From: Roseiarcus sp963816065
Lineage (GTDB): Bacteria; Pseudomonadota; Alphaproteobacteria; Rhizobiales; Beijerinckiaceae
NCBI GenBank assembly: GCA_963816065.1
Contig: CAWFJG010000011.1
Span: 1 to 64,000, forward strand
Length of the DNA stretch: 64,000 nt
Direction of reading: 5' to 3'
Of the stretch, positions 8,919-18,063 are shown in pieces. The first letter of the stretch is position 1. Each line of letters begins with the position of its first letter. The position numbers and the translations under genes are program-made. Under the pieces are notes generated by a model. The model was not told the DNA's origin, made no database searches, and saw nothing but the letters and a program-made list of their open reading frames with translations.

Positions 8919-9790
8919 ATGTCAGAACTCAGCAACCGCATGATCCGGGACATGCAGCTCGCCGGGCTGGTCGAAGGGAGCCGACGCGAGTATCTACGGG
9001 CTGTTCGCCAACTGGCCGCCTACTACATGGTCTCGCCCGATCAGCTCAGCGAGCCGAAGGTCGAGGACTATCTCCTTTACGTCCGCGATGACCTGGGCGT
9101 GGCCAAGGGAACGTTCGCGCCCATGTTCGCCGGGCTCAAGTTCTTCTACCTCAACACGCTCGGCTACGACTGGCCTCTGTTCACGAAAAAAAAGTCCGCA
9201 GGCCACGCCGGGAGCGGCTGCCCGACGTCCGCAGTGACGAGGACTGCCGCCGCCTGATCGCCACCCTGGAAAAGCCCATCTATCGCGGCTGTTTCACCCT
9301 CATCTACGCCTATGGCTTGCGGATCACCGAGGCGGTCACGCTGCCCGTCTCCGCGGTCGACTCGAAGCAGATGGTTCTGCGCGTCATCGGCAAGCGAAAC
9401 AAGGAGCGTGTTCTCCCGCTCACCGAGTCGATCCTCCAGATGCTCCGCGAGGTCTGGAAAACCCACCGCAGCCGGCGGTGGCTCTTTCCCAGCCGGCGAC
9501 TGACGACCCACCTGCCCGATGCGACCGCACGGGCCGCGTTCATCCAGGCGCGGAACGCCTGCGGCTTTAACGCCGATTTCCGGCCGCACTCGCTGCGTCA
9601 CAGCTTCGCCACGCACATGCTCCAGCGGGGCGTGGACATCCGGATCATCCAGATCTTGCTCGGCCATTCGAGCCTGCGATCCACGGAGATCTACACCCAC
9701 CTGACCGAGCCGCTGCGGGACCAGCTCCGCAAACTGCTGTGCCAGACCACCGACGGCCTCTTCGAGGGAAGGAGGCCCAGCCGTGGTTGA
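8919..9790 (+). CDS. Tyrosine recombinase/integrase of an IS91-type unit, with a frameshift at an A8 tract
   Basis: About 290 residues. The N-terminal SAM-like core-binding domain (MIRDMQLAGLVEGSRREYLR to FFYLNTLGYDWPLF) is followed by the catalytic domain with Arg in IYAYGLRITEAV, a Lys-bearing IGKRNKERVLPL turn, HSLRHSFATHML, and LLGHSSLRSTEIYTHL with the nucleophilic Tyr. The halves lie in different frames. The switch is at 9184-9192 (ACG AAA AAA AAG TCC), and a -1 shift gives KKVRRPRRERLPDVR. A AAA AAG is a classic -1 slippery heptamer, so this could be programmed. The stop overlaps the GTG start of the transposase by eight bases, indicating translational coupling. Start ATG 8919 has AAAGGG upstream. 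Confidence 0.8.
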
Positions 9791-10967
9791 TCCCCGCGTT
9801 CGCACCCCAAAAGCGGATGTCGAGTTGGCGGACGTTGTCCGCCGGTTCGGTCCCCAATACACGTCCCAATACGGCCAGTGGATGATGCCCTCGCAGAAGA
9901 AGGCACTTTCGGACATCGCCGCCTGCTGCACTCCAGAGCTGGGGGGACGGCTCTACCACTGCGACGACTGCGATCAGACGTTCTGGCACTACCACTGCTG
10001 CCGGAACCGGGCGTGCCCCAAATGCCATGGAAGCCAGGCCCGTGAGTGGCTCCAAGAGCGTCAAGCCGAGCTGTTGCCGTGCGACTATTTTCACGCCGTC
10101 GTGACCGTGCCCTCGGAGTTGCGCGGTGTTCCATCGCAACCAGAAGTTGCTCTACGGTCTGCTGATGCAGGTGTCGGCCGGGGCGGTCAAGGATCTCTGT
10201 GCCGAGAAACGACACCTCGGGGCACTGCCTGGCATGCTGTCGGTGCTCCACACCTGGAACGGCCGATTGGGCTATCACCCCCATGTCCACTTGCTGATCA
10301 CCGGCGGTGGGATCACTGCCGATGGCCAGCACTGGGAACCGGCTCGGGGAGAATTCCTCGTGCCGGTCGCCGCCCTTTCCCGCAAGATCGCCGCGCAGTT
10401 TGCGCGGCCTTGGAGGCCGCGGCCCCGGCCGTTTTCGCGGTCATCCCGGCCGGCGTCTGGCACCGGGAGTGGGTCTCCTTCTGCAAGCACTACGGCCATG
10501 GTAACGACGCCGTGCTGACCTATCTGTCGCGGTATGTCTTTCGCACGGCGATCAGCAACGCACGGATTCTCGGCATGGACCAAACCCATGTGACCTTCCG
10601 CTGGAAAGATCGCGGCGCCGACGCGTGGCGCATCGAGCGGCTGCCGGGCGTTGAGTTCCTCCGGCGCTTCCTCCAGCACGTCTTGCCGCGCGGCTTTCAC
10701 AAGGTCCGATACTACGGGCTCTGGCACCCCTCGAAGCGAGACCAGTCCAATCGTGCCTGGGTGCTCTTGATCCTGGCGACGCCAGCCGACACCGCGCAAC
10801 CGCTGAGGATATCAAGTCTCTCGGAGGCGTTGAGCGAGCTGACGGAACCGGCCGATCGAGCTGTCGACGAGGCGGCGGATCACGACGCGGCCCTGCCGCG
10901 ATGTCCCCACTGCGGTAGTTGCCGGACGCGGTTCCTTGGCGAGTATCCTCGTTTCGGCGTGCCGTGA
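9783..10967 (+). pseudogene. IS91-family transposase (Y2-type), two frameshifts
   Basis: A rolling-circle IS91 transposase of about 395 residues. The N-terminal zinc region is seen in YHCDDCDQTFWHYHCCRNRACPKC. Then comes FHAVVTVPSELR, the histidine pair in YHPHVHLLITGGG (from a second frame), and VLTYLSRYVFRTAISNARI, which carries the catalytic Tyr region; it ends with a second CPHCGSCRTRF. Frame changes lie near 10,122 (after SELR) and near 10,403 (restoring QFRAALEAAAP with one base). Either the copy is dead or the assembly has indels; the frame between shifts is long and well conserved, so decay, if real, is recent. Confidence 0.85.
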
Positions 10968-11204
10968 CCCTGACGGGCAGGTGACCTGAAACGCCGATTC
11001 CGACACCCTTGCGCCGCGTCTTCCAGCCAAAGAGGGCGCGGCTTCTCTAACGCTGCGCGCATTGGGAGCGATTTCTCGCTCACACCGCCGGCCCATTCCC
11101 TCCAACCCTCCCCACCGCTGCCACCATCGCCATTCGCACCCCGCCGCTCCCCCCATCCCCCGGCGAAACGCTTCGTCCAAGAGGCTTTTCGCATCGGCGT
11201 CGCG
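10968..11204. other. Region between the IS91 transposase and the IS66 transposase
   Basis: Probably the terminal region of the IS91 element plus the broken left part of the IS66 element. It holds no convincing gene. Its only clear structure is the long hairpin at 11,182-11,217. Confidence 0.4.
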
Positions 11205-11217
11205 ATGCGAAAAGCCT
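11182..11217. repeat. Perfect 15-bp inverted repeat (hairpin)
   Basis: AGGCTTTTCGCATCG (11,182-11,196) and its exact complement (11,203-11,217) surround a six-base loop. It has no following T-run. It overlaps the first ATG (11,205) of the IS66 reading frame, so it could hide that start in the mRNA, or it could simply be the scar of a rearrangement that removed the 5' part of the IS. Confidence 0.7.
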
Positions 11218-12239
11218 TATCTATTTCACCTATCGACCCACCGAGTCGCTTGCTGGCTTCCTGGCGGCTGTCGGGTCTGAACTTGGCGGCGGGCACCGTG
11301 ACCGACGGCTTGCAGCGGTTGGAAGTGCTGCTCCGGCCGATTTACGAGGCGATCAAGCAACGGAATCCTCGAGGGGATTTGCATCAAGGCGATGAGACGC
11401 GGTGGCCGGTGTTCGTCCCCCTGGAAGGCAAGGAGGGATACGGCTGGTGGTTTTGGCTGATCAAGAGCGTGGACACGGTGCTCTATCTGCTGGATCCCAG
11501 TCGCAGTCACACGGTCCCCGAGAACCACTATCGGGCTGAGTCGCGTGGAGTCTTGGTGGTCGATCGCTATGCGGCCTACAAGGCGATGAGCTGGGTCAAG
11601 GATGGAATTATTTTGCTGGCCTTTTGCTGGTCCCATGTACGGCGGGACTTCATCCGGGTGGGCAAGGGCTGGCCCAAGTTGAAGACGTGGGCCTTGGAAT
11701 GGCTGCGGCGGATTCGTGTGCTCTACCGGCTGAACGATAGCCGGTTGGCGGCGGAGAGGGGCGCGGCGGCATTCGCGACAGCCGACGGCTGCCTGCGGCA
11801 GGCCGTGGCCGAGATGAAAACACGGATGGAGACGGAACTGGCCCAGGCCGATCTCGCACCACCTTGCCGGAGGGCTCTGGAAAGCCTGCAAGCGCACTGG
11901 GTGGGGCTGACGCGGTTCGTGGACGACCCGCGGATCCCGATGGACAACAACACCTCGGAACAACTTGCGCGCGGCCCTGCGGTGGCTCGGAAGAACTTTT
12001 ACGGCTCGGGTTCCCAATGGAGTGGTCAACTAGCGGCCGCGTTGTTCTCGATCTTCGCCACGTTGTCGATGTGGAAGCTGAATCCTCGGAAATGGCTGAC
12101 GTGGTACTTCGAGCACTGCGCGGCGGCCGGGGGCAAGGTCCCGGACAACATCCAACTGTTCTTGCCGTGGAACCTGAGCGAAGAGAAAAAGAAGGAGTTA
12201 GGGAACGCCGGACTCCCTCAAGGGGATGACACTTCATAG
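11205..12239 (+). CDS. tnpC: IS66-family transposase TnpC, 5'-truncated
   Basis: Carries the DDE_Tnp_IS66 core: HQGDETRWPVF (first Asp), VVDRYAAYKAM (second Asp), FCWSHVRRDFI, then PMDNNTSEQLARGPAVARKNF (catalytic Glu region with the N-terminus of the IS66 C-terminal domain) and SIFATLSMWKLNP. Full IS66 TnpC proteins run to about 500 residues with an N-terminal leucine zipper and zinc finger; only 344 codons are open here and the first about 15 residues are not homologous, so the N-terminal third is missing. No tnpA/tnpB partners are seen. Probably inactive. Confidence 0.85.
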   Translation: MRKALSISPIDPPSRLLASWRLSGLNLAAGTVTDGLQRLEVLLRPIYEAIKQRNPRGDLHQGDETRWPVFVPLEGKEGYGWWFWLIKSVDTVLYLLDPSRSHTVPENHYRAESRGVLVVDRYAAYKAMSWVKDGIILLAFCWSHVRRDFIRVGKGWPKLKTWALEWLRRIRVLYRLNDSRLAAERGAAAFATADGCLRQAVAEMKTRMETELAQADLAPPCRRALESLQAHWVGLTRFVDDPRIPMDNNTSEQLARGPAVARKNFYGSGSQWSGQLAAALFSIFATLSMWKLNPRKWLTWYFEHCAAAGGKVPDNIQLFLPWNLSEEKKKELGNAGLPQGDDTS

Positions 12240-12668
12240 ATCGACCTGCATCCCGGCACCCGAATTCAGCCACCGTGAGACGGAAGAGCCAGTCCCAACC
12301 CGAGGAACGCTGGAGCCACTCCTGCTGCGCACTGAACAAACGGGATGGTCGGTCGTTTACAATAGTGTACACGTAAGTCTTTGTCTTGTAAGTGTTTAGG
12401 TTCTTCCGGAAATCGCTGGCTGCCCCCGAGTCGCGAGTCGGATTTTAACGAGGAGTTACGGCGAGATCGCTGGCCCACCACCCCGCAATCCGTCATGAGC
12501 CAAGGATTTTTGGTTGACCGGCCGAGTTACCCTCGTATCTAATCTATTCTATTCTATCCTCAAGTCGGTGGCCCGCTCACGATGAGCGAGCCCAGCCTGG
12601 TCACGAAGGCCCTACCGTGCGAGAACTTTCGCATGGGCGGGATTCTTTCTTTTTTGGGAGGTGCTGCC
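12240..12668. other. Intergenic region right of the IS66 transposase
   Basis: The first about 100 bases are likely the IS66 right end. I could not identify the terminal inverted repeat because the left end is gone. Past that no gene is seen. A strong ribosome site (TTGGGAGGTG) at its end belongs to the next gene. Confidence 0.35.
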
Positions 12669-13595
12669 ATGAGTCCGCTCGACGAGGACGAGGAGACGAT
12701 CAAGGCGTCCTTGGCCCGCATCAACGCCGGGTTGCAAAGCGTGGGTAGCCCGAAAGTCTTCGAGCAATACCAACATGGCGTGTACCTGAATCAGCCCTTC
12801 GGGCGCTCTGAGCACGCGCACCAGGTCGCGTATGCGCTGGGCGAGGGACAGGGATATGCTCGGGTTGAGCGGGACAAGGGCCCCGATCAAAACGATCAAT
12901 TTTGGGTCAGGCTCCTCAAGCCCAACGAGATTACTGATGACATGCTACCGATCGCCACCGGCGTCATAGACCAGATGCGTAGGCTTGAGCACGATGTGCA
13001 TCAGAAGCCCGAGCCTGCTGAACCTCAGTCCGAAGACATACCCACCCCAACGCCCACAGGAGAGGTCGTCAGCACGGCCTCACTCAAGGTGGTCGAGCTC
13101 CGGGAGAAGAGCGCCCAATTGCCGGGCTACGCGTATGCTGGCGGCCAGCAGCTGAATACGATATTCGAGGTCGGTGACGGAGGTGGCGCCAAAGCCGTGG
13201 CAATCAAGGGCATTCGCAGCCAGCGCGATGCCATGTTGGAGTTACATTCCGACGGACACGTGGCGATCCATGTGGATGCGGCCGATGCCTTGGGAGGCAT
13301 CCGTGACTCCACCAGGTACCTGACCACGCGCGATGACCGGGACCTGTCCCAGGCAGGCGGGCCGCTCGTTGTCGAGTTCACCAAGGAAGAGCTTGCCAAC
13401 GTAGCTTCGATCAGCACCGTGGATGCCGGGCAATTCGGTAGACGAACGGTCATCACCTACAATGACAACCGTTTGCTGAATGTCATGGCCGGAGACGTTC
13501 AGATCGCCTTGAAAACTGGTGATGACGAAATCACCATACCCGTTTCTGCTTCGGGAGAAACCCTATCCACCTTACGCGCGAACCATCCTGAATAA
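12669..13595 (+). CDS. Hypothetical protein, unrecognised
   Basis: A 308-residue intact protein, starting at ATG 12,669 (MSPLDEDEETIKASLARI) behind GGGAGGTG at six bases. No signal peptide, membrane segment or motif I recognise. The N-terminal half (to about 105) is acidic and helical and mentions no family signature. A Pro/Thr/Glu-rich linker (about 110-140) leads to a C-terminal half rich in predicted beta strands. It is the only unbroken gene in 6.9-14.4 kb, flanked by transposase debris on both sides, so it may be cargo. I do not assign a function. Confidence 0.55.
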   Translation: MSPLDEDEETIKASLARINAGLQSVGSPKVFEQYQHGVYLNQPFGRSEHAHQVAYALGEGQGYARVERDKGPDQNDQFWVRLLKPNEITDDMLPIATGVIDQMRRLEHDVHQKPEPAEPQSEDIPTPTPTGEVVSTASLKVVELREKSAQLPGYAYAGGQQLNTIFEVGDGGGAKAVAIKGIRSQRDAMLELHSDGHVAIHVDAADALGGIRDSTRYLTTRDDRDLSQAGGPLVVEFTKEELANVASISTVDAGQFGRRTVITYNDNRLLNVMAGDVQIALKTGDDEITIPVSASGETLSTLRANHPE

Positions 13596-14045
13596 GGACG
13601 TCAAGAAACCCTCCGAAAAGCCCGGGAAAGTGGTCGGAAGTTTCTGACGGGAAATGAGCTGCGACCACCGCAGGTCGAAGGTGGTCGCGACCTATATATC
13701 TGCAGTGGGTTGCGGCGGAAAATATGGCTCTTTTCGAGACTGTAGCAGCGCTACCGGGGCCGATTCAAAGATCGCTCGGCAGGAACAGGGAGAATCGACT
13801 TGGGACGCGCTCAATGCCTCCGAGTTGGCCCCAACTCGGCGAATGGCTTGATCCCAAGCCTAATTGCGTGGGCCAAGTCCCAACCGCCCGGTAACGTTGC
13901 TATAGTCTCCTCTTTTCTTTTGAAGTTGCGCTTTTTTCGAGGTGTGTGGGCTCAAAAGGAGGGGGGCTTCCTCCTTTCTGCAGATTTGGGCAAAATGGTG
14001 GTGAGGAAGCGGACCATTCGCCAACCGCTGAGGAAGGAGCCTCCC
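13596..14045. other. Intergenic region with one hairpin
   Basis: No gene seen. An inverted repeat GCGACCACC (13,661-13,669) / GGTGGTCGC (13,680-13,688) with a ten-base loop may be a terminator-like or regulatory hairpin, but no T-run follows. The right part is probably the left flank of the truncated insertion sequence that follows. Confidence 0.4.
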
Positions 14046-14465
14046 GTGCTGATCATGCAGGATGCACTCCCACTGTTCAAGTCGTTTCTCAAGCCCGTCT
14101 CCCTGAAGCAGCGAGCCCGACAGTTGCTTCTTCGTTGCGTGATCGCCTTCCTCATGCATTTGGGCAAGATGTCAGCCTCCCGTGTTGCCGGCGCTGTTCG
14201 AACCGATGCGAGGCATCGCGCTCAAGTCAGTCGATTCCTGGGACGCCGCTATTGGCGGCGATGCGATCTCCTCGGCCAATTGCGTGCTCAACTGCTTGAA
14301 ATGGAAGCGCGGCAAGGGACGTTCGTCTTCGACATCGATCAAACCTACTGTAGCCAGCAAGGTAAGCTCACCGAAAACACGATCATCCGCGGCGAAAAAA
14401 CAAAGCGCCCCAAGAAGAGCAAGAACAAGCAGAAGAAGTACGCGCAGCGGTCCGTCCGACCGTTG
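14046..14465 (+). CDS. DDE transposase N-terminal fragment, cut at the junction
   Basis: About 135 residues of an IS4/IS701-like transposase: SLKQRARQLLLRCVIAFLMH, SRVAGAVRTDARHRAQVSRFL, then TFVFDIDQTYCSQQGKLTEN, where FDID-T holds the first catalytic Asp, and a basic stretch KTKRPKKSKNKQKKYAQR. After KKYAQR the translation becomes SVRPLRRRSMRA, which is antisense rpoB; the rest of the transposase is absent. The GTG at 14,046 has AGGAAGGAG six bases upstream and fits best; ATG 13,995 and 14,055 are alternatives. Confidence 0.65.
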
Positions 14466-15088
14466 CGGCGGCGGTCGATGCGCGCATAGACGATGTCCTT
14501 GGCGTCGAACTCGATGTCGAGCCAGGAACCGCGATAGGGGATGATGCGGGCGGCGAACAGGAGCTTGCCCGACGAATGGCTCTTGCCCTTGTCGTGATCG
14601 AAGAAGACGCCCGGCGAGCGGTGCATCTGCGAGACGATCACGCGCTCGGTGCCGTTGACGATGAAGGTGCCGTTCGGCGTCATGAGCGGCATGTCGCCCA
14701 TGTAGACGTCCTGCTCCTTGATGTCCTTGACCGACTTGGCCTGCGTCTCCGGGTCGACGTCGAACACGATCAGCCGCAGCGTCACCTTGAGGGGGGCGGC
14801 GTAGGTCATGCCGCGCTGGCGGCACTCGTCGATGTCGTACTTGGGCGCCTCGTATTCGTACTTGACGAACTCGAGATGCGCCGTGTCGGCGAAGTCCTTG
14901 ATCGGAAACACCGACTTGAACACCGCCTGCAAGCCCTCGGTCGGACGGGCGCCCTTCGGCGCCGCCATCAGGAGGAACTGGTCGTAGGACGCCTTCTGCA
15001 CCTCGATCAGGTTCGGCATCTCGCCGACTTCCCTGACGTGCCCGAAGACCTTGCGAACGCGCTTGCGGCCGGTGAATGTCTGCGCCAT
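14466..15088 (-). CDS. rpoB: RNA polymerase beta subunit RpoB, N-terminal fragment
   Basis: The first about 207 residues of alphaproteobacterial RpoB, starting MAQTFTGRKRVRKVFGHVRE at ATG 15,088. It runs through FKSVFPIKDFADTAHLEFV, VYMGDMPLMTPNGTFIVNG, TERVIVSQMHRSPGVFFDHD and IVYARIDRRR, all typical beta protrusion/lobe sequence. It stops matching after RIDRRR; full RpoB is about 1,370-1,380 residues. The break coincides with the end of the left-hand transposase. It follows rplL on the same strand, as expected for the rplJL-rpoBC operon. Confidence 0.95.
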
Positions 15089-15245
15089 GTCGTTCCTCGT
15101 GCTAACGCCCGTCCAGCGATCGCCCGGATGGGATCGCGTTCGGGCCGCCGGGCGAACCGATCGCCCTGTCAAACCGCCCCTTCAAAGGCGCGCCCCGTGC
15201 GCCCCTCGTCGGTCACAAACCAACCCCAACCTTCAAAACGCCGGA

Positions 15246-15310
15246 ACGGCCCCGGGGCCGTAAGGCCCGGGACCGTCCGCTTTTTCGACTGACGAGCCCC
15301 TGCGGGCTCG
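15246..15310 (-). terminator. Hairpins in the rplL-rpoB gap (attenuator or processing site)
   Basis: Two GC-rich hairpins lie between rplL and rpoB: CGAGCCC/GGGCTCG with a four-base loop (15,293-15,310) and the palindrome ACGGCCCCGGGGCCGT (15,246-15,261). Read on the minus strand, a short A/T tract (GAAAAAG) lies between them. In many bacteria this gap holds an attenuator and RNase site that lowers rpoBC relative to the ribosomal proteins. The position is suggestive; the role is inferred. Confidence 0.45.
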
Positions 15311-15318
15311 CCCGCTCA

Positions 15319-15697
15319 TTACTTGAGCTCGACCTTCGCGCCGACCTTCTCGAGGGCGGCCTTGATCTTCTCGGCCTCGTCCTTGCTGACGCCTTCCTTG
15401 ACGGACTTGGGCGCCTTCGACAAGGTCCTTGGCTTCCTTGAGGCCGAGCTGGGTGATCGCGCGGACTTCCTTGATGACCTCGATCTTCTTGTCGCCGATG
15501 GCGGCAAGGATGACGTTGAACTCGGTCTGCTCCTCGACCGGAGCGGCCGCGGCGGCCCCGCCGGCCGGAGCGGCGGCGACCGCGACGGCGGCGGCGGCCG
15601 AGACGCCCCACTTGGATTCGAGGAGCTTCGCCAGCTCAGCGGCTTCGAGAACCGTCAGCGAGGACAGTTCGTCGACGATCTTTTCGAGATTGGCCAT
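15319..15697 (-). CDS. rplL: 50S ribosomal protein L7/L12 (frameshifted)
   Basis: The stalk protein that recruits translation factors, about 125 residues. The N-terminal dimerisation domain (MANLEKIVDELSSLTVLEAA) is followed by the Ala-rich hinge, then EFNVILAAIGDKKIEVIKEV and LGLKEAKDLVEGA. The frame breaks near 15,415; one missing base restores PKSVKEGVSKDEAEKIKAAL and EKVGAKVELK ending at 15,319. L7/L12 is essential, so the shift is almost surely an error. Start ATG 15,697. Confidence 0.95.
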
Positions 15698-15764
15698 GTT
15701 GAATTTTCCTTAATATAGGTTCGAACTGAGGATTTTGAAGAGCCTGGTCAGGCTGCGTCTCTTG

Positions 15765-16280
15765 TCAGGCTGCGTCTTTGGCGGCGTAGGCCCCGACCAC
15801 GCGCGCGAGCTTGGCGGCGGGCGCGGTGGAGAGCTGGGCGAGCTTGGTCGCCGGGGCGGTGATGAGCCCCAGGAGCTTGGCGCGCAGCTCGTCGAGGGAG
15901 GGCAAGGTCGCGAGCGCCTTGACCCCATCGACGTCGAGGGCGGTCTTTCCCATGGCCCCGCCCAGAACCACGAACTTGTCGTTGTCCTTGGCGAAAGCCA
16001 CGGCTGCCTTGGCCGCCGCCACCGGATCGCTCGAATGGGCGATCAGGGTCGGTCCCTTGAGCAAGGGGCCGATCGAGGCGACGTCCGTGCCTTCGAGAGC
16101 AATCTGGGCGAGGCGGTTCTTGGCGACTTGGACGGAAGCGCCAGCGGCCTTCATCTGCTTGCGCAGACGCTGCATCTGGGCGACCGTCAAGCCGGAATAG
16201 TGCGCCACGACCACGACCGACGCCTTCGAGAAGACGTCGTGCAAGGACGCGACAGCTTCTTTCTTTTCCGCTCTATCCAC
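15765..16280 (-). CDS. rplJ: 50S ribosomal protein L10
   Basis: 171 residues, anchoring L7/L12 dimers on the ribosome and repressing its own operon by binding its mRNA leader. It starts at GTG 16,280 with (V)DRAEKKEAVASLHDVF, continues with VVVVAHYSGLTVAQMQRLRK, and ends in the Ala-rich L12-binding helix (LARVVGAYAAKDAA). The start choice matches the family's usual MDRAEK N-terminus. rplK and rplA, normally just upstream, are not present; a PRC-barrel gene is there instead. Confidence 0.95.
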   Translation of the reverse strand: MDRAEKKEAVASLHDVFSKASVVVVAHYSGLTVAQMQRLRKQMKAAGASVQVAKNRLAQIALEGTDVASIGPLLKGPTLIAHSSDPVAAAKAAVAFAKDNDKFVVLGGAMGKTALDVDGVKALATLPSLDELRAKLLGLITAPATKLAQLSTAPAAKLARVVGAYAAKDAA

Positions 16281-16793
16281 GGTGCTGTCTCCGGTCGGCG
16301 GGTGTGAGGCCCGCCTGTTGCACATGCCGTATCGCGAGAATCCGAAGAATTCACGCGCCGCGGCGACTTGCGCCTGTCCCCGGAGATGGGCGAACCCAGC
16401 GCCGGACAGATGGTTCGAACCGTATTGGCCGCAAGGAAGTCCTCACGGTTTTAAAATTCGGTCTTCCCCGTCTATGCTGGCCCCCGCCCCGCGAACGGAA
16501 CCTGGAATTAAGCGTCGGACCCAAAGGTCTTCGGCGCCGGCAGTCTCGGACAGGACATGGCCGGAGCGGACGCAAGGGCTTTCCCTTCCGTCCTCCGGCC
16601 CATCCGCCGCCTCTCCTCGAGCCTGCCTCAACGAGACGAAACCTAAAAAGGGCGGTAGCCATGTATGATCATTCGGGGTCGCATCGCGCCGCCAACCCCG
16701 GTCGGGCTCCTTAGCGCGTTTGTCCGGGCTGCGCAAGACTGGAGAAGCCGCCCGGCTCGATTTTTCCCCGGGCGCCGCCGCCGGGCGGCGAGG
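16281..16793. other. Intergenic region upstream of rplJ
   Basis: 513 bases without a credible gene. The part next to rplJ is where an L10-binding leader RNA and promoter would be expected, but I could not fold a convincing L10 site by eye. Confidence 0.4.
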
Positions 16794-17417
16794 TCAGTCC
16801 GGCCAGCGGAAGTGGCGGTGGAGTTGCTCGAGCCGAATCTCGTCCTCCATGGCCACCGGGTCCCAGGCCGGCGCCGAGCGGACCTGCTCGCGCGAGACGT
16901 TCACATGGACGAGCCGCGCGTTCCAGTCGATGGCCTTCACGGCGAAGCACGCGAGTTGCACCTGCTTTCCGGGCAGCCAGGCGTGCGTGGCGACAACGAG
17001 ATAACGAACGGACCAGGTCCTGTCGTCGGCGAGGACCATCTCGACCGGCCCGATCTCGCCGTCCTCGGCGTGAACGCGGAAACCCGCGATCGCGGCCGCG
17101 CTGCCGAGATGCCCGACAGGTTCGTCGCCGCCCACGTCCGGGCCGGATTTCATCTCGGCGAGTGTGATATTGATGTTCAGCGTCAGCTTCTCGCCGATGC
17201 TCAACATCGGGAAGGCGGGCTTTGGCGGAATGACGATCGGCGCCATCGCCGACGGAGCGACGAGAACCTTCCGGCCCTCGAGCCAGGAGCCGGCATGGAC
17301 GCTCATCCAGCGGATGAGCCAGGTTCGGTCGTCGAACACGAAGTCGTCGACCGTCCCGGCGTCGCCGTCACTCGCCTTGACCTGGCAACCGAACACACCA
17401 TTTGCCGCAAACAGCAT
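16794..17417 (-). CDS. Protein with two PRC-barrel domains
   Basis: 207 residues from ATG 17,417 (MLFAANGVFGCQVKASDGDA). Two repeated PRC-barrel units are visible: residues about 3-85 with GTVDDFVFDDRTWLIRWMSV, and about 105-180 with IGPVEMVLADDRTWSVRYLV. Each has the GxVxDxxFDDxxWxIRY pattern of the photoreaction-centre H-subunit/RimM fold. Such proteins bind other proteins or metal; the exact role is unknown. The frame stays open far upstream (to 17,813) but that part is shadow. Confidence 0.85.
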   Translation of the reverse strand: MLFAANGVFGCQVKASDGDAGTVDDFVFDDRTWLIRWMSVHAGSWLEGRKVLVAPSAMAPIVIPPKPAFPMLSIGEKLTLNINITLAEMKSGPDVGGDEPVGHLGSAAAIAGFRVHAEDGEIGPVEMVLADDRTWSVRYLVVATHAWLPGKQVQLACFAVKAIDWNARLVHVNVSREQVRSAPAWDPVAMEDEIRLEQLHRHFRWPD

Positions 17418-17619
17418 TGGCGCCTCCCTGCGGGACGGAGCCCCGGCGAGGCAGCGCGAGGTCCCGACCCAACCGATAGATGGCGCGCGGCGGGGCGGAA
17501 TGTAAACCCACGGCGTTCGCCGCGGCCCGTCAAAACGACGGGACAAGCGTCCGGCGCCGCCTGCTCGGAGCGGACGTCCTGAAGCGGCTGCTCCCACAGA
17601 ACCCTCGGCCCTGCGCCCG

Positions 17620-17960
17620 CGCGACGAGTCGCAAACCCCAGCACGGCGAACCCCTCGAATATCATGATCCAGGTCGCCGTCTCGGGAACGGCCGCTCCGA
17701 GCGCAGGCCCGTTTCCGACTCCGCCGCTGGTCAACGGGTCCTGACCCGGCGCGAGCGAGATGTCCGTGACGACTCGGGTCGCCGACGATCTGCGCGGTCA
17801 GATCGACGGTCACGCCCGTTCCTCCTTCGGAGTCCTCGAAAACCTGGATGGATCAGCCGCAGACATGGCTGCCGTTTCCGCAGATGTTGACGTAGTCGGC
17901 GTCCTGACGGAGTTCGCCGGGGTATCCGGCGCTCAGGTTGCTGGTCGTCGTCATGACCGG
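17620..17960 (-). pseudogene. PEP-CTERM protein remnant
   Basis: The C-terminal signal ALGAAVPETATWIMIFEGFA followed by VLGFATRRAG matches the PEP-CTERM sorting tag (VPEP-TW, hydrophobic helix, basic end), which exosortase recognises. Upstream on the minus strand there is similar-looking secreted sequence (NICGNGSHVCG, then SIQVFEDSEGGTGVTVDL), but it contains a TGA in one frame near 17,862 and a frame change near 17,770. No complete gene can be assembled, so it is either decayed or damaged by sequence errors. No exosortase gene is in the window. Confidence 0.55.
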
Positions 17961-18063
17961 CGCTGCTCGAGCCGCCGCTCGACGGCGACTGGCGGGTTGA
18001 ACTTCGCGTCGGAACTGGCGAACCCAGCCTCGCCGCCGTCGACGGGGCCGCGTCCCCAAATCC

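Noticed and set aside
16281..16500. L10-binding leader RNA upstream of rplJ
   Set aside because: Expected from biology, but no convincing fold or kink-turn could be traced by eye.
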